The notes under the pieces are model-generated. The model made no database searches and was not told the DNA's origin. It worked only from the letters and a program-made list of their open reading frames with translations. Positions 25,757 through 34,113 of a stretch of DNA of 64,000 nt are shown here, piece after piece. Both the position numbers and the translations under genes were made by a program. Within the stretch, counting starts at the first letter, position 1, and each line of letters starts with the position of its first letter. Source of the DNA: Pseudomonas sp. TCU-HL1 (GTDB taxonomy: Bacteria > Pseudomonadota > Gammaproteobacteria > Pseudomonadales > Pseudomonadaceae); the NCBI RefSeq assembly GCF_001708505.1, contig NZ_CP015992.1, positions 372,001 through 436,000 of the forward strand. The letters are read 5' to 3'.

Positions 25757-26695
25757 ATGAAACGTCTCACCGCATTTGCTGGTTGCTGTTTGTTCGCCCT
25801 CTCCAGTTCCGCCGTATTCGCCGCCGAAGACGCCAGTTGCCAGAAGATCCGCGTCGGCGTGGTGGGCTGGACCGACGTCGTCGCTACCACCGCCGTTGCC
25901 AATGAACTGCTCGGCAGCCTGGGTTATCAGACCACCCAGACCCAGGCCTCTCAGCAGATCATCTTCGCCGGAATCCAGAAGAAACAGGTCGATGTCTTCC
26001 TCGGGTACTGGAAGCCGATCATGGATGACAACATCAAACCCTTCCTCGAAAGCCAGTCGGTCAAGGTAGCCGCCGAACCGTCGCTCAGTGATGCCATTGC
26101 CGTACTCGCGGTGCCCACCTACACGGCCGAACAGGGCCTGCGCACCTTCGCCGATATCGCGAAGTTCAAGGACCAGCTGGACGGCAAGATCTACGGCATC
26201 GAGTCGGGTTCCGGCGCCAACACCGCGATCCAGAAGATGATCGACACCAACCAGTTCGGCCTGGGTGGCTTCAAGCTGGTGGAGTCCAGCGAGGCGGCCA
26301 TGCTCACGGCAGTCAAGCGGGCGGTGAAGAACAACAAACCCGTGGTGTTCTTCGGTTGGAAACCGCACCCGATGAACATCCAGATGCCCATCACCTACCT
26401 CACCGGCAGTGAAGATGTGTTCGGCCCTGACGACGGCGCCGCCACGGTCTCCACCGTCACCGCTCCGGACTTCGCCCAGCGCTGCCCCAACGCCGATCGC
26501 CTACTGACCAACCTGCGCTTCACCAGCGCGCAGGAGGCCGAGCTGATGCAGCCGATCATGGAGCGCCAGGCCCCGGCCAAGGTCGCCCGCGAATGGCTCA
26601 AGGCCAATCCGGACGTGCTCAAGAGTTGGCTCGCCGGGGTCACCACCTTCGACGGCAAGAACGGCGTCGAAAGCGCCCTCGCCTCGCTGAAGTAA
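25757..26695 (+). CDS. caiX: Carnitine-type ABC substrate-binding protein
   Basis: The 312-residue periplasmic protein starts MKRLTAFAGCCLF (25757; AGGGGAG upstream), with a signal peptide ending VFAAED. Mature features CQKIRVGVVGWTDVVA, VFLGYWKPIM, YGIESGSGAN and FFGWKPHPMN put it in the ChoX/CbcX family. It differs from CbcX where ligand selectivity is expected (IESGSGAN in place of IEPGNDGN). As the first gene of the cdh operon it should bind carnitine and use the CbcVW membrane core, since no permease is next to it. Confidence 0.9.
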   Translation: MKRLTAFAGCCLFALSSSAVFAAEDASCQKIRVGVVGWTDVVATTAVANELLGSLGYQTTQTQASQQIIFAGIQKKQVDVFLGYWKPIMDDNIKPFLESQSVKVAAEPSLSDAIAVLAVPTYTAEQGLRTFADIAKFKDQLDGKIYGIESGSGANTAIQKMIDTNQFGLGGFKLVESSEAAMLTAVKRAVKNNKPVVFFGWKPHPMNIQMPITYLTGSEDVFGPDDGAATVSTVTAPDFAQRCPNADRLLTNLRFTSAQEAELMQPIMERQAPAKVAREWLKANPDVLKSWLAGVTTFDGKNGVESALASLK

Positions 26696-26711
26696 AACAA
26701 CGCAACGCCCA

Positions 26712-26733
26712 GTGCGCGGGCTTGCCCGCGCAC
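26712..26733 (+). promoter_or_regulatory. Strong hairpin between caiX and cdhC
   Basis: GTGCGCGGG and CCCGCGCAC form a 9-bp perfect stem with a CTTG loop and no T-run. In binding-protein operons such hairpins often protect the binding-protein mRNA and make it more abundant than downstream messages. Confidence 0.6.
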
Positions 26734-26767
26734 AGTTTCCGATCGCCTCGCAGAAGGAAGTAGAACC

Positions 26768-27652
26768 GTGAACTACGAAGTCATTGTCACCTGTGCAGTC
26801 ACCGGCGCCGGCGATACCGTCGGCAAGCACCCGGCCATTCCCGTCACCCCGAAGGAAATCGCCGCGGCTGCCATCGAAGCGGCCAAGGCGGGCGCCACGG
26901 TCGCCCACTGCCATGTGCGTGACCCGAAGACCGGCAAGCCCAGCCGCGACGTGGCGCTATACCGCGAGCTGGTAGAACGCATCCGTGAGAGCGACACCGA
27001 CATCATCATCAACCTCACCGCCGGCATGGGCGGCGACCTGGAGATCGGCAAGGGCGAGCAGCCCCTGGAGTTCGGCACCGGCACCGACCTGGTCGGCCCG
27101 CTGGAGCGCCTGGCCCATGTGGAGGAGCTGCTGCCGGAAATCTGCACGCTGGATTGCGGCACCCTGAACTTCGGCGATGGCGACTTCATTTACGTATCCA
27201 CCCCGGCGCAACTGCGTGCCGGCGCCAAGCGCATCACCGAACTGGGGGTGAAGGCCGAACTGGAAATCTTCGACACCGGCCATCTCTGGTTCGCCAAGCA
27301 GATGCTCAAGGAAGGTCTGCTGGAAGACCCGCTGTTCCAGATCTGCCTTGGGATTCCGTGGGGCGCGCCGGCCGACACCACCACCATGAAGGCCATGGCC
27401 GACAACCTGCCGGCGGGCTGCACCTGGGCCGGCTTCGGTATCGGCCGCATGCAGATGCCGATGGTCGCCCAGGCCATGTTGCTGGGCGGCAACGTGCGGG
27501 TCGGCCTGGAAGACAACATCTGGCTCGACCGCGGTGTACATGCCAGCAATGGCCAGTTGGTGGAGCGCGCCATCGAGATCATCCAGCGCCTTGGCGGCCG
27601 CGCCCTGACACCGGCCGAGGGCCGCGAAAAGATGAAGCTCAAGCGTCGCTAG
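26768..27652 (+). CDS. cdhC: Dehydrocarnitine cleavage enzyme (BKACE family)
   Basis: A 294-residue TIM-barrel zinc enzyme with a GTG start behind GAAGG. Motifs TCAVTGAGDTVGKHP, GATVAHCHVRDPKTG and HLWFAKQMLKEG, and a later GGNVRVGLEDN, are those of the beta-keto acid cleavage family; the paired His in AHCHVRD bind Zn2+. It reacts 3-dehydrocarnitine with acetyl-CoA to give betainyl-CoA and acetoacetate. Position between caiX and cdhA supports this member rather than Kce. Confidence 0.92.
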   Translation: MNYEVIVTCAVTGAGDTVGKHPAIPVTPKEIAAAAIEAAKAGATVAHCHVRDPKTGKPSRDVALYRELVERIRESDTDIIINLTAGMGGDLEIGKGEQPLEFGTGTDLVGPLERLAHVEELLPEICTLDCGTLNFGDGDFIYVSTPAQLRAGAKRITELGVKAELEIFDTGHLWFAKQMLKEGLLEDPLFQICLGIPWGAPADTTTMKAMADNLPAGCTWAGFGIGRMQMPMVAQAMLLGGNVRVGLEDNIWLDRGVHASNGQLVERAIEIIQRLGGRALTPAEGREKMKLKRR

Positions 27653-27659
27653 CTTTTCT

Positions 27660-27752
27660 CCCCTCTCCCTTCAGGGAGAGGGGCCGGGGGAGAGAGTGAC
27701 CCGCCTTGCGCAATGCCCTCTCCCCAACCCTCTCCCGCAAGCGGGAGAGGGG
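27660..27752. repeat. CCCTCTCC repeat pair between cdhC and cdhA
   Basis: Inverted CCCTCTCCCT/AGGGAGAGGG and CCCTCTCCCGC/GCGGGAGAGGG units inside the operon; same family as 12702-12806. Confidence 0.8.
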
Positions 27753-27785
27753 GGTTGAATCCATTCGTCCCATCAGGAGCCCCAC

Positions 27786-28751
27786 ATGCCCTTCGTCACC
27801 CAGATCAAGACCTTCGCCGCTCTCGGCAGCGGCGTCATCGGCAGCGGCTGGATCGCCCGCGCGCTTGCCCACGGCCTCGACGTCATCGCGTGGGACCCGG
27901 CCCCCGGTGCTGAAGCCGCGCTACGCGCGCGCATCGCCAACGCCTGGCCGGCGCTGCAGAAGCAGGGCTTGGCGCCCGGTGCCGCGCAGGATCGCCTGCG
28001 CTTCGTCGAAACCATCGAAGAATGCGTGCGCGACGCCGACTTCATCCAGGAAAGCGCGCCGGAGCGCCTGGACCTCAAGCTCGACCTGCACGCCAGGATC
28101 AGCGCTGCGGCGCGCCCGAACGTGATCATCGGCTCCAGCACCTCGGGCCTATTGCCCAGCGAGTTCTATGCCGATGCCAGCCATCCGGAACGCTGCGTGG
28201 TGGGCCACCCGTTCAATCCGGTCTACCTGCTGCCGCTGGTGGAAGTGGTGGGCGGTGAAAAGACCGCGCCGGACGCCGTGCAGGCCGCCATCGAGATCTA
28301 CACCGCGCTGGGCATGCGCCCGCTGCATGTGCGCAAGGAAGTGCCGGGTTTCATCGCGGACCGCCTGCTCGAAGCCCTTTGGCGCGAAGCGCTGCACCTG
28401 GTCAATGACGGAGTGGCCAGTACCGGCGAGATCGACGACGCCATCCGCTTCGGCGCGGGGCTGCGCTGGTCCTTCATGGGCACCTTCCTGACCTACACCC
28501 TGGCGGGAGGCAACGCCGGCATGCGTCACTTCATGGCCCAGTTCGGCCCGGCCCTGCAGCTACCCTGGACTTACCTGCCGGCGCCGGAACTGACCGACAC
28601 CCTGATCGACCGGGTGGTGGAAGGCACGTCCGAGCAGCAAGGCTCGCGCAGCATTGCCGAGCTGGAGCGCTATCGCGATGACTGCCTGCTGGCGGTGCTC
28701 GGCGCCATCAAGGACACCAAGGCCAATCACGGCTTTGCCTTCGCCGAGTGA
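27786..28751 (+). CDS. cdhA: Carnitine 3-dehydrogenase
   Basis: The 321-residue NAD-dependent enzyme of the 3-hydroxyacyl-CoA dehydrogenase family has a Rossmann motif GSGVIGSGWIARALA near residue 15, the family segment SSTSGLLPSEF, and VVGHPFNPVYLLPLVEVVGG with the catalytic His. It oxidises L-carnitine to 3-dehydrocarnitine, the first step of the pathway. It does not carry the fused thioesterase seen in some bacteria; cdhB is separate here. Confidence 0.93.
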   Translation: MPFVTQIKTFAALGSGVIGSGWIARALAHGLDVIAWDPAPGAEAALRARIANAWPALQKQGLAPGAAQDRLRFVETIEECVRDADFIQESAPERLDLKLDLHARISAAARPNVIIGSSTSGLLPSEFYADASHPERCVVGHPFNPVYLLPLVEVVGGEKTAPDAVQAAIEIYTALGMRPLHVRKEVPGFIADRLLEALWREALHLVNDGVASTGEIDDAIRFGAGLRWSFMGTFLTYTLAGGNAGMRHFMAQFGPALQLPWTYLPAPELTDTLIDRVVEGTSEQQGSRSIAELERYRDDCLLAVLGAIKDTKANHGFAFAE

Positions 28752-28759
28752 TCCATTCG

Positions 28760-28836
28760 TTGGGCCTCGCAGGCTCAGGCTCAGCGCCAACCTACGGGAT
28801 TGCGGTAGGTTGGCGCTGAGCGGAGCGAAGCCCAAC
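28760..28836. repeat. Inverted repeat between cdhA and cdhB
   Basis: TTGGGCCTCGC ... CTCAGCGCCAACCTAC is mirrored by GTAGGTTGGCGCTGAG ... GCGAAGCCCAAC. A further intergenic palindrome type, which would fold as a long stem in the cdh message. Confidence 0.75.
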
Positions 28837-28857
28837 ATCCTGTATCGGAGTCATAGC

Positions 28858-29337
28858 ATGCCCACCGCCCTGACCACCTACCGCACTACCATCCTTCCCG
28901 ACTGGGTGGACTACAACGGCCACCTGCGGGACGCCTTCTACCTGCTGATCTTCAGCTACGCCACCGATGCCCTGATGGACGAGATCGGCCTCGACGAGCA
29001 GGGTCGCGCCGCCACCGGCCATACGCTGTTCACCCTGGAGTGCCACCTCAATTACCTGGCGGAAGTGAAGCTGGGGGCTGAAGTGGAAGTCCGCACCCAG
29101 TTGCTCGACCATGACGCCAAGCGGCTGCAGATCCACCATGGGCTGTATCTGTGTGGGGGAGAAGAGCTGCTGGCGGCCAGCGAGCAGATGCTGATGAACG
29201 TGGATGCCGGGGCTTCGCGCTCGGCGGCCTTTGCCGCACCTGTGGCGGCGAAGGTCGAGACCATTGCGGCGGCTCATTGCGAGCTGCCGCGGCCTCGCCA
29301 TGTGGGCTGTGTTATAGGGCTACCGCCGCCTCGTTGA
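28858..29337 (+). CDS. cdhB: Betainyl-CoA thioesterase
   Basis: A 159-residue hot-dog-fold protein. It starts MPTALTTYRTTILPDWVDYN; DWVDYNGHLRDAFYL is the 4-hydroxybenzoyl-CoA thioesterase-type active-site region. It should hydrolyse betainyl-CoA to glycine betaine and CoA, feeding GbcAB. It is the last gene of caiX-cdhC-cdhA-cdhB. A start further upstream would run through the palindrome at 28760-28836 and is unlikely. Confidence 0.9.
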   Translation: MPTALTTYRTTILPDWVDYNGHLRDAFYLLIFSYATDALMDEIGLDEQGRAATGHTLFTLECHLNYLAEVKLGAEVEVRTQLLDHDAKRLQIHHGLYLCGGEELLAASEQMLMNVDAGASRSAAFAAPVAAKVETIAAAHCELPRPRHVGCVIGLPPPR

Positions 29338-29343
29338 GGCGGC
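29325..29343 (+). terminator. Hairpin at the end of the cdh operon
   Basis: GCCGCCTC-GTT-GAGGCGGC is a perfect 8-bp stem covering the cdhB stop codon. No T-run follows, so it is a weak or Rho-assisted terminator, or a 3'-end stabiliser. Confidence 0.5.
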
Positions 29344-29368
29344 GTCGACCTTTGGGGGGGAAGGATGC

Positions 29369-30001
29369 TCAGGGAGGGGGCATCACGTAACGGCGGGCGA
29401 AGTCGATCAGGTCGACCTGATTGCGGGTCTTCAGCTTGTCCATCAAGCGGGATTTGTAGGTGCTTACTGTCTTGTGGCTGATGAACAGCTGCTTGGCGAT
29501 TTCCTGGTTGTTCTTGCCATTGGCCAGGTTTTGCAGGACCGCCAGTTCACGGTCGGAGAGGGTATCGAGCAGATGGCTGTCGCCGGATTCACCCCCCAGC
29601 GAGCTGCATGGCAGGTGCACGGTGCTGGGGAACAGGCTGTAGCCGGACAGCACCGAGCGCACGGCGGAGATCAGGCTCACTGCCTGCTCCTGCTTGGACA
29701 GGTAGCCGGTGGCGCCGGCCTGCAGACAGCGGTTGGCGTAGAGCGAGGCGGGCAATGAGGTCAGCACCAGCAGCTTCACGTTGGCGTCCATGCTGTTGAG
29801 CCGGCCCAATACTTCCAGGCCATCGAGCTTGGGAATGGCGATGTCCAGTATCACCAGGTCGGGTCGCAGCGAGCGGGCCATGCTCAGGCCTTCGACTCCG
29901 TTTTCCGTCTCGCCGACCACGTCGTAGTCTTCGCGCTCCAGCAGTACGCGCGTTGCAAATCGGATCATCGGCTGATTGTCGATCAGCAATACCTTGTTCA
30001 T
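29369..30001 (-). CDS. NarL/BvgA-type response regulator (RocA-like) with atypical acidic pocket
   Basis: The 210-residue protein starts MNKVLLIDNQPMIRF behind AAGGAG. The receiver domain carries the phosphorylatable Asp53 (LVILDIAIPKLDG); the usual second acidic residue of the pocket is Asn9 (IDN instead of DD), which can weaken phosphorylation or Mg2+ binding. A LuxR-type helix-turn-helix follows (LSDRELAVLQNLANGKNNQEIAKQLF, around 150-200). It is a clear paralogue of the regulator at 35470 and flanks the kinase gene divergently. It probably belongs to the same Roc-type circuit. Confidence 0.82.
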   Translation of the reverse strand: MNKVLLIDNQPMIRFATRVLLEREDYDVVGETENGVEGLSMARSLRPDLVILDIAIPKLDGLEVLGRLNSMDANVKLLVLTSLPASLYANRCLQAGATGYLSKQEQAVSLISAVRSVLSGYSLFPSTVHLPCSSLGGESGDSHLLDTLSDRELAVLQNLANGKNNQEIAKQLFISHKTVSTYKSRLMDKLKTRNQVDLIDFARRYVMPPP

Positions 30002-30453
30002 CCGTTGGTTCTCCTTGTCAGGTTTCCAATGAGTACGGAGGGCACGCAGGCCTTCTGAAAGATGCCGTTGGGAACGTGCGCTTCCCGGATTTGCGGCGGC
30101 CACTTCCACCCGTTGGCGCTGTGTGCTCGCTGCGTTCAGTGCCGAGAAGAGTCAAGTTGGCTTTCGCTGAGAACTTCTTCAGAATCGAGCGACTTGTCTT
30201 TCAGACTGATCCGAGTACTTCGTACTAACTTTCACCAAGATCTGAAACTTATTGACCCCATAAGGGGCACTTCGAAGTAATCGGTGAATGTATAAGGCCG
30301 GAAGTATATTGGCGGTTTGCCTTTTGATTGGGTCTTTAGGAAGTTTCCTACATAGCGTGTAGGTGGATTTCCTGGCGTGGCCCCAGACCTGATGAAAGCT
30401 GCCTGTTTCAACTATTGTTCTGTTCACTCAATTCATCGAGGCAGATTGGTCAG
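30002..30453. promoter_or_regulatory. Divergent promoter region of the Roc-type system
   Basis: A 452-base AT-richer gap with no gene. It holds the perfect inverted repeat TAGGAA-GT-TTCCTA at 30337-30350 and a degenerate neighbour (GTAGGTGGATTTCCTG, 30359-30374). Similar boxes lie near 35387 and 41029. The heptad TTTCCTA is the binding unit of BvgA, the best-known relative of these regulators. Confidence 0.5.
30337..30350. promoter_or_regulatory. BvgA-like inverted box TAGGAA/TTCCTA
   Basis: TAGGAAGTTTCCTA, perfect arms with a 2-base spacer, 104 bases before the kinase start. Binding by the neighbouring NarL/BvgA-type regulators is inferred. Confidence 0.5.
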
Positions 30454-33400
30454 GTGACCCGTATTTCCTTTTTCAGAGCGCTGTCGCGGCCTGTCTGGTT
30501 CGTCTTCTGGCTACTGATGGCGGGGATGACAGCCCACGCAGGAGAGGATGCCCGCCTACTGACGCTCTCCAGCCAGTTGGTGGTCGATCAGCAAGAACTC
30601 GTCATCAGCGAGGAGGACTGGCACTGGCTGCGACAGAAGCGTGAACTGGTGCTGGGGGTGGCGGCTGATGGCTTCGCGCCGCTGGAGATCGTCGGGCGAG
30701 ACGGCAGCTACGAGGGGATTGCCGCCGATGTGGTCGCCCTGGTCCAGCAGTTTCTGGGCATGCAGGTCCGGTTGCGCCGCTACGCCGACCGGCCGGCCCT
30801 GCTGCAGGCACTGGTTGCTGGAGAAGTCGACCTGCTGATCGGCGATGGCCAGGACGGCACGGGCCTGCCCGTCGTCCGCAGCCTGCCATTCGCCTCCGAT
30901 CGCCTGGCGATGTTCCGGCGCTACGACGACTCGCGCGCCTTCCCGAAGGACCTCGCCGGCGTCACGGTTGCGCTGCTGCCCGGGCACGACCAGGCGCTTG
31001 GTCAGCGCTATCCCGGTGCGCGGCAGGTGGTTGCCGACTCGGTTGAGGATGGTCTGGCGGCAGTGGCGTTCGGTCAGGCCGACCTGCTGCTGGGCGACTT
31101 GTTGCCGGTCTACTACCAGCTCAACCGCAGCTTCTACGGCATGGCCAAGTTCGACCGTTTCGTCGACCGGCCGGATGTCGGCATTGCCTTCATCGTCCGC
31201 GAGGGTGACCAGCGCCTGCTGCGTGGCCTCGACAGCGCGCTACGCGCGGTCGGCCGGGCGCGGCTGGACGAGACTTCTCGGCGCTGGGTGGGCAGCGGTG
31301 TGATTCCGGCGCGAGACCTGCTTCCGTTGTCCCCCGAGGAGACACGCTGGATGGAGCGCCATCCATTGGTGCACCTGGTGATCGACGACGACATGGCGCC
31401 GTTGGCGTTCTTCGATGACAACGGCCAACTGCGCGGTACAGTAGCGGACCTGCTGGAAATGGTGGCGCTGCGCACCGGTCTGCGTTTTGAAACGACCAGC
31501 CATGCCGGCGGTTTTGCCAGGCAGCTCGAGAGCCTGCAGAACGGTGACGCGGACCTGGCCATCCTGACGGCGAGCAAGGAGCGGGAAAGCCTGCTGCGAT
31601 TCACCCGGCCGATCGCCAGCGGCCCTTTCGTGCTGGTGGCGCGTGCCAGTGAGGGCGGTGCGGTCGCGCAGCCGGGTGCCATGAGCGGCCAGCGCCTGGC
31701 GCTGGGCAAGGGCCATGTCGCGCGGGAGGAGGTGCGCCAGGTCTATCCGGACATGCGCCTGATAGACACCGGATCATCCCTGGATGCGATGAACCTGGTC
31801 TATTCGGGCGAGGCTGATTACGCCCTGGTGGCCATGCCCGTGGCGCAGTACTACACCGTGCGCCTGTTCCAGAACAGCCTGAAGATCGCAGCCTTGTTAC
31901 GGATCGAGCCGGCCCATGCCAGTTTCGCCGTGCGTCGCGCCGATACCGAGCTGTATTCGATCATCGAGAAGGCCCTGGCCAGCATCTCGCCGGACGAGCT
32001 CAACGCCACGTCCAACCGCTGGCGCGGCATTCCGGGCATGAGCCCGCAGACTTGGCGGGACTACAGCACGCTGATCCTGCGCATTGTCATCGGCGCCGCT
32101 CTCCTGCTCCTGCTGGTGCTGGCCTGGGTCCTGCGCCTGCGTCGCGAGGTACGCCGCCGGCAGACCGCCGAGCGCCAGCTCAACGACGAGCTGCGCTTCA
32201 TCGAGACACTGACCGACAGCATGCCGCCGCCGCTTTATGTGCGCGATACCGAGGGGCGCCTGCTGTCGTGCAACCGCAGTTACTTGAACAGCCTCGGCCT
32301 GCCGCTGGAGCAGATACGCGGCCTGACGGCGCTGGAACTGCCTGCCGAAGCCTTCGAGGCCGCACCGGACTTCCATCGGCTCTATCTTCAGGCCATGGCG
32401 GAAGGGCGGATGATCCAGGGCGTCCACTCCGTTCGCCGCGACGGCAGGCTGCTGTGGATCGATCACTGGATCCAGCCCTTCCAGGACTCCAGCGGCAAGG
32501 TGAAGGGCGTGATCTGCGGCTGGCTGGACATCACCGAGCACCGTCACCTGGTGCAGGAGCTGGAGGCGGCGAAGAACCTGGCGGACGAGGCCAGCCGCGC
32601 CAAGACCACCTTCCTGGCGACCATGAGTCACGAGATCCGCACGCCGATGAATGCGGTGATCGGCATCCTCGAACTGGCGCTGAAGCGCGCCGCTGATCAG
32701 CCCATCGAGCGTTCCAGCATCGAAATCGCCTACGGCTCGGCGCGCAGCCTGCTGGTGCTGATTGGCGACATCCTCGATATCGCCCGTATCGAATCCGGCC
32801 GCCTCAGCCTGGCGCCGCAACGGGCCAACCTGCGCGAACTGGTCGAGTCGGTGGCGCGAGTGTTCGACGGCCTGGCACGGCAGAAGCGGCTGAACCTGGT
32901 GCTCGATATCGACTCCAGCATTCAGGGCGATGTACTGGTGGACAGCATGCGCTTCAAGCAGATCCTGTCGAACCTGGTCAGCAATGCCATCAAGTTCACC
33001 CGGGAGGGCAGCGTCCGCCTGCAGATTCACGGCGAAGGCGTGGAACCGGGGCTGTTGCGCGTGAACCTCAGTGTCGAAGACACCGGCATCGGTATTTCCG
33101 AGGAGGACCAGGGCTGCCTGTTCCGTCCGTTCGCCCAGGTGGAGCGTGGCTACCGCCAGACGGAGGGCGCGGGGCTGGGGCTGGTCATCTGCCGCTCGCT
33201 CTGCGAGATGATGGGCGGGCGCCTGACGCTCACCAGCGCCCCCGGCGAGGGTACGCGGGTCGACGTGGAGTTGCGTCTGCATCGCCTTGACCCGGTTGCC
33301 GAACCCGTCGCGGCTGTGGCGGCGCACATGCAGGGGCAGCGCCGGCTGCGGGTACTGGTGGTGGACGATCATCCGGTGAATCGGCAGATCCTCGCCCAGC

Positions 33401-34113
33401 AGCTGGGTTTCCTGGGACATGAGGTGGTCGAAGCGGAGAACGGTGAGCACGCCCTTGCGTCATGGCGGGCCCGGCATTTCGACGTGGTGGCCACCGATTG
33501 CCATATGCCGCAGATGAGTGGCGCAGAGCTCGCGCGTGCCATCCGCGATGCAGAACGCGAGCGTCCCGGTGTGCCGACGCTGATTCTCGGGCTGACTGCC
33601 GACGCCCAGCCGGAGGAGGTTGAGCGGGCTCTCCACGCGGGCATGGACGACTGCGTGATCAAACCCATTGGGCTCGATGTGCTGGAAGAGAAGCTGCGTG
33701 CCGCGTCGGGGGGCACGCTGGCGGTCCAGGCTGCTGCGCGTATCGAGGGGGAGGCCAACGCCGGCCTGTTCGACCTGGCGCCGCTGGCGCCGTTGACCGG
33801 TGGCAATCCGACACTGATCCGCAATCTGGTGAACGAGCTGCTGGAGACCAATCGGCGGGACCTGGAACCGCTGGGAGAACTGGCCAATCAGGGCAATATA
33901 CCGGGGCTGTTGGAGCTCGCGCATCGGCTCAAGGGCGCTGCCCGGGTGGTCAAGGCCGAGCCGCTGATCACCGCCTGCATCAACCTCGAACAGACCTGTA
34001 AGTCTCCGGCACCGGACCCTTTGGCCCTGCAGGAAACCGCCGAAGCGCTGCAGCACGCGATGCTGGAGCTGGAACGCGCGCTGATGGCGCGGATAGCCGC
34101 AAGGGATCAGTGA
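30454..34113 (+). CDS. BvgS/RocS1-type hybrid sensor kinase
   Basis: A 1219-residue inner-membrane protein. The GTG at 30454 is chosen because it opens a signal segment (SRPVWFVFWLLMAGMTAHAG); a TTG at 30415 is the alternative. Two periplasmic venus-flytrap domains (SBP_bac_3; about 55-270 and 285-525) precede one membrane helix (about 536-556). A PAS domain, HisKA with His726 (MSHEIRTPMN), the ATPase domain (DTGIGIS, GAGLGLVICRS), a receiver with Asp1015 (ATDCHMPQMSG) and an Hpt with His1157 (ELAHRLKGAAR) follow. It is built for a four-step phosphorelay to the adjacent regulators. P. aeruginosa RocS1/SadS is the closest known design and controls fimbriae. Confidence 0.9.
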   Translation: MTRISFFRALSRPVWFVFWLLMAGMTAHAGEDARLLTLSSQLVVDQQELVISEEDWHWLRQKRELVLGVAADGFAPLEIVGRDGSYEGIAADVVALVQQFLGMQVRLRRYADRPALLQALVAGEVDLLIGDGQDGTGLPVVRSLPFASDRLAMFRRYDDSRAFPKDLAGVTVALLPGHDQALGQRYPGARQVVADSVEDGLAAVAFGQADLLLGDLLPVYYQLNRSFYGMAKFDRFVDRPDVGIAFIVREGDQRLLRGLDSALRAVGRARLDETSRRWVGSGVIPARDLLPLSPEETRWMERHPLVHLVIDDDMAPLAFFDDNGQLRGTVADLLEMVALRTGLRFETTSHAGGFARQLESLQNGDADLAILTASKERESLLRFTRPIASGPFVLVARASEGGAVAQPGAMSGQRLALGKGHVAREEVRQVYPDMRLIDTGSSLDAMNLVYSGEADYALVAMPVAQYYTVRLFQNSLKIAALLRIEPAHASFAVRRADTELYSIIEKALASISPDELNATSNRWRGIPGMSPQTWRDYSTLILRIVIGAALLLLLVLAWVLRLRREVRRRQTAERQLNDELRFIETLTDSMPPPLYVRDTEGRLLSCNRSYLNSLGLPLEQIRGLTALELPAEAFEAAPDFHRLYLQAMAEGRMIQGVHSVRRDGRLLWIDHWIQPFQDSSGKVKGVICGWLDITEHRHLVQELEAAKNLADEASRAKTTFLATMSHEIRTPMNAVIGILELALKRAADQPIERSSIEIAYGSARSLLVLIGDILDIARIESGRLSLAPQRANLRELVESVARVFDGLARQKRLNLVLDIDSSIQGDVLVDSMRFKQILSNLVSNAIKFTREGSVRLQIHGEGVEPGLLRVNLSVEDTGIGISEEDQGCLFRPFAQVERGYRQTEGAGLGLVICRSLCEMMGGRLTLTSAPGEGTRVDVELRLHRLDPVAEPVAAVAAHMQGQRRLRVLVVDDHPVNRQILAQQLGFLGHEVVEAENGEHALASWRARHFDVVATDCHMPQMSGAELARAIRDAERERPGVPTLILGLTADAQPEEVERALHAGMDDCVIKPIGLDVLEEKLRAASGGTLAVQAAARIEGEANAGLFDLAPLAPLTGGNPTLIRNLVNELLETNRRDLEPLGELANQGNIPGLLELAHRLKGAARVVKAEPLITACINLEQTCKSPAPDPLALQETAEALQHAMLELERALMARIAARDQ

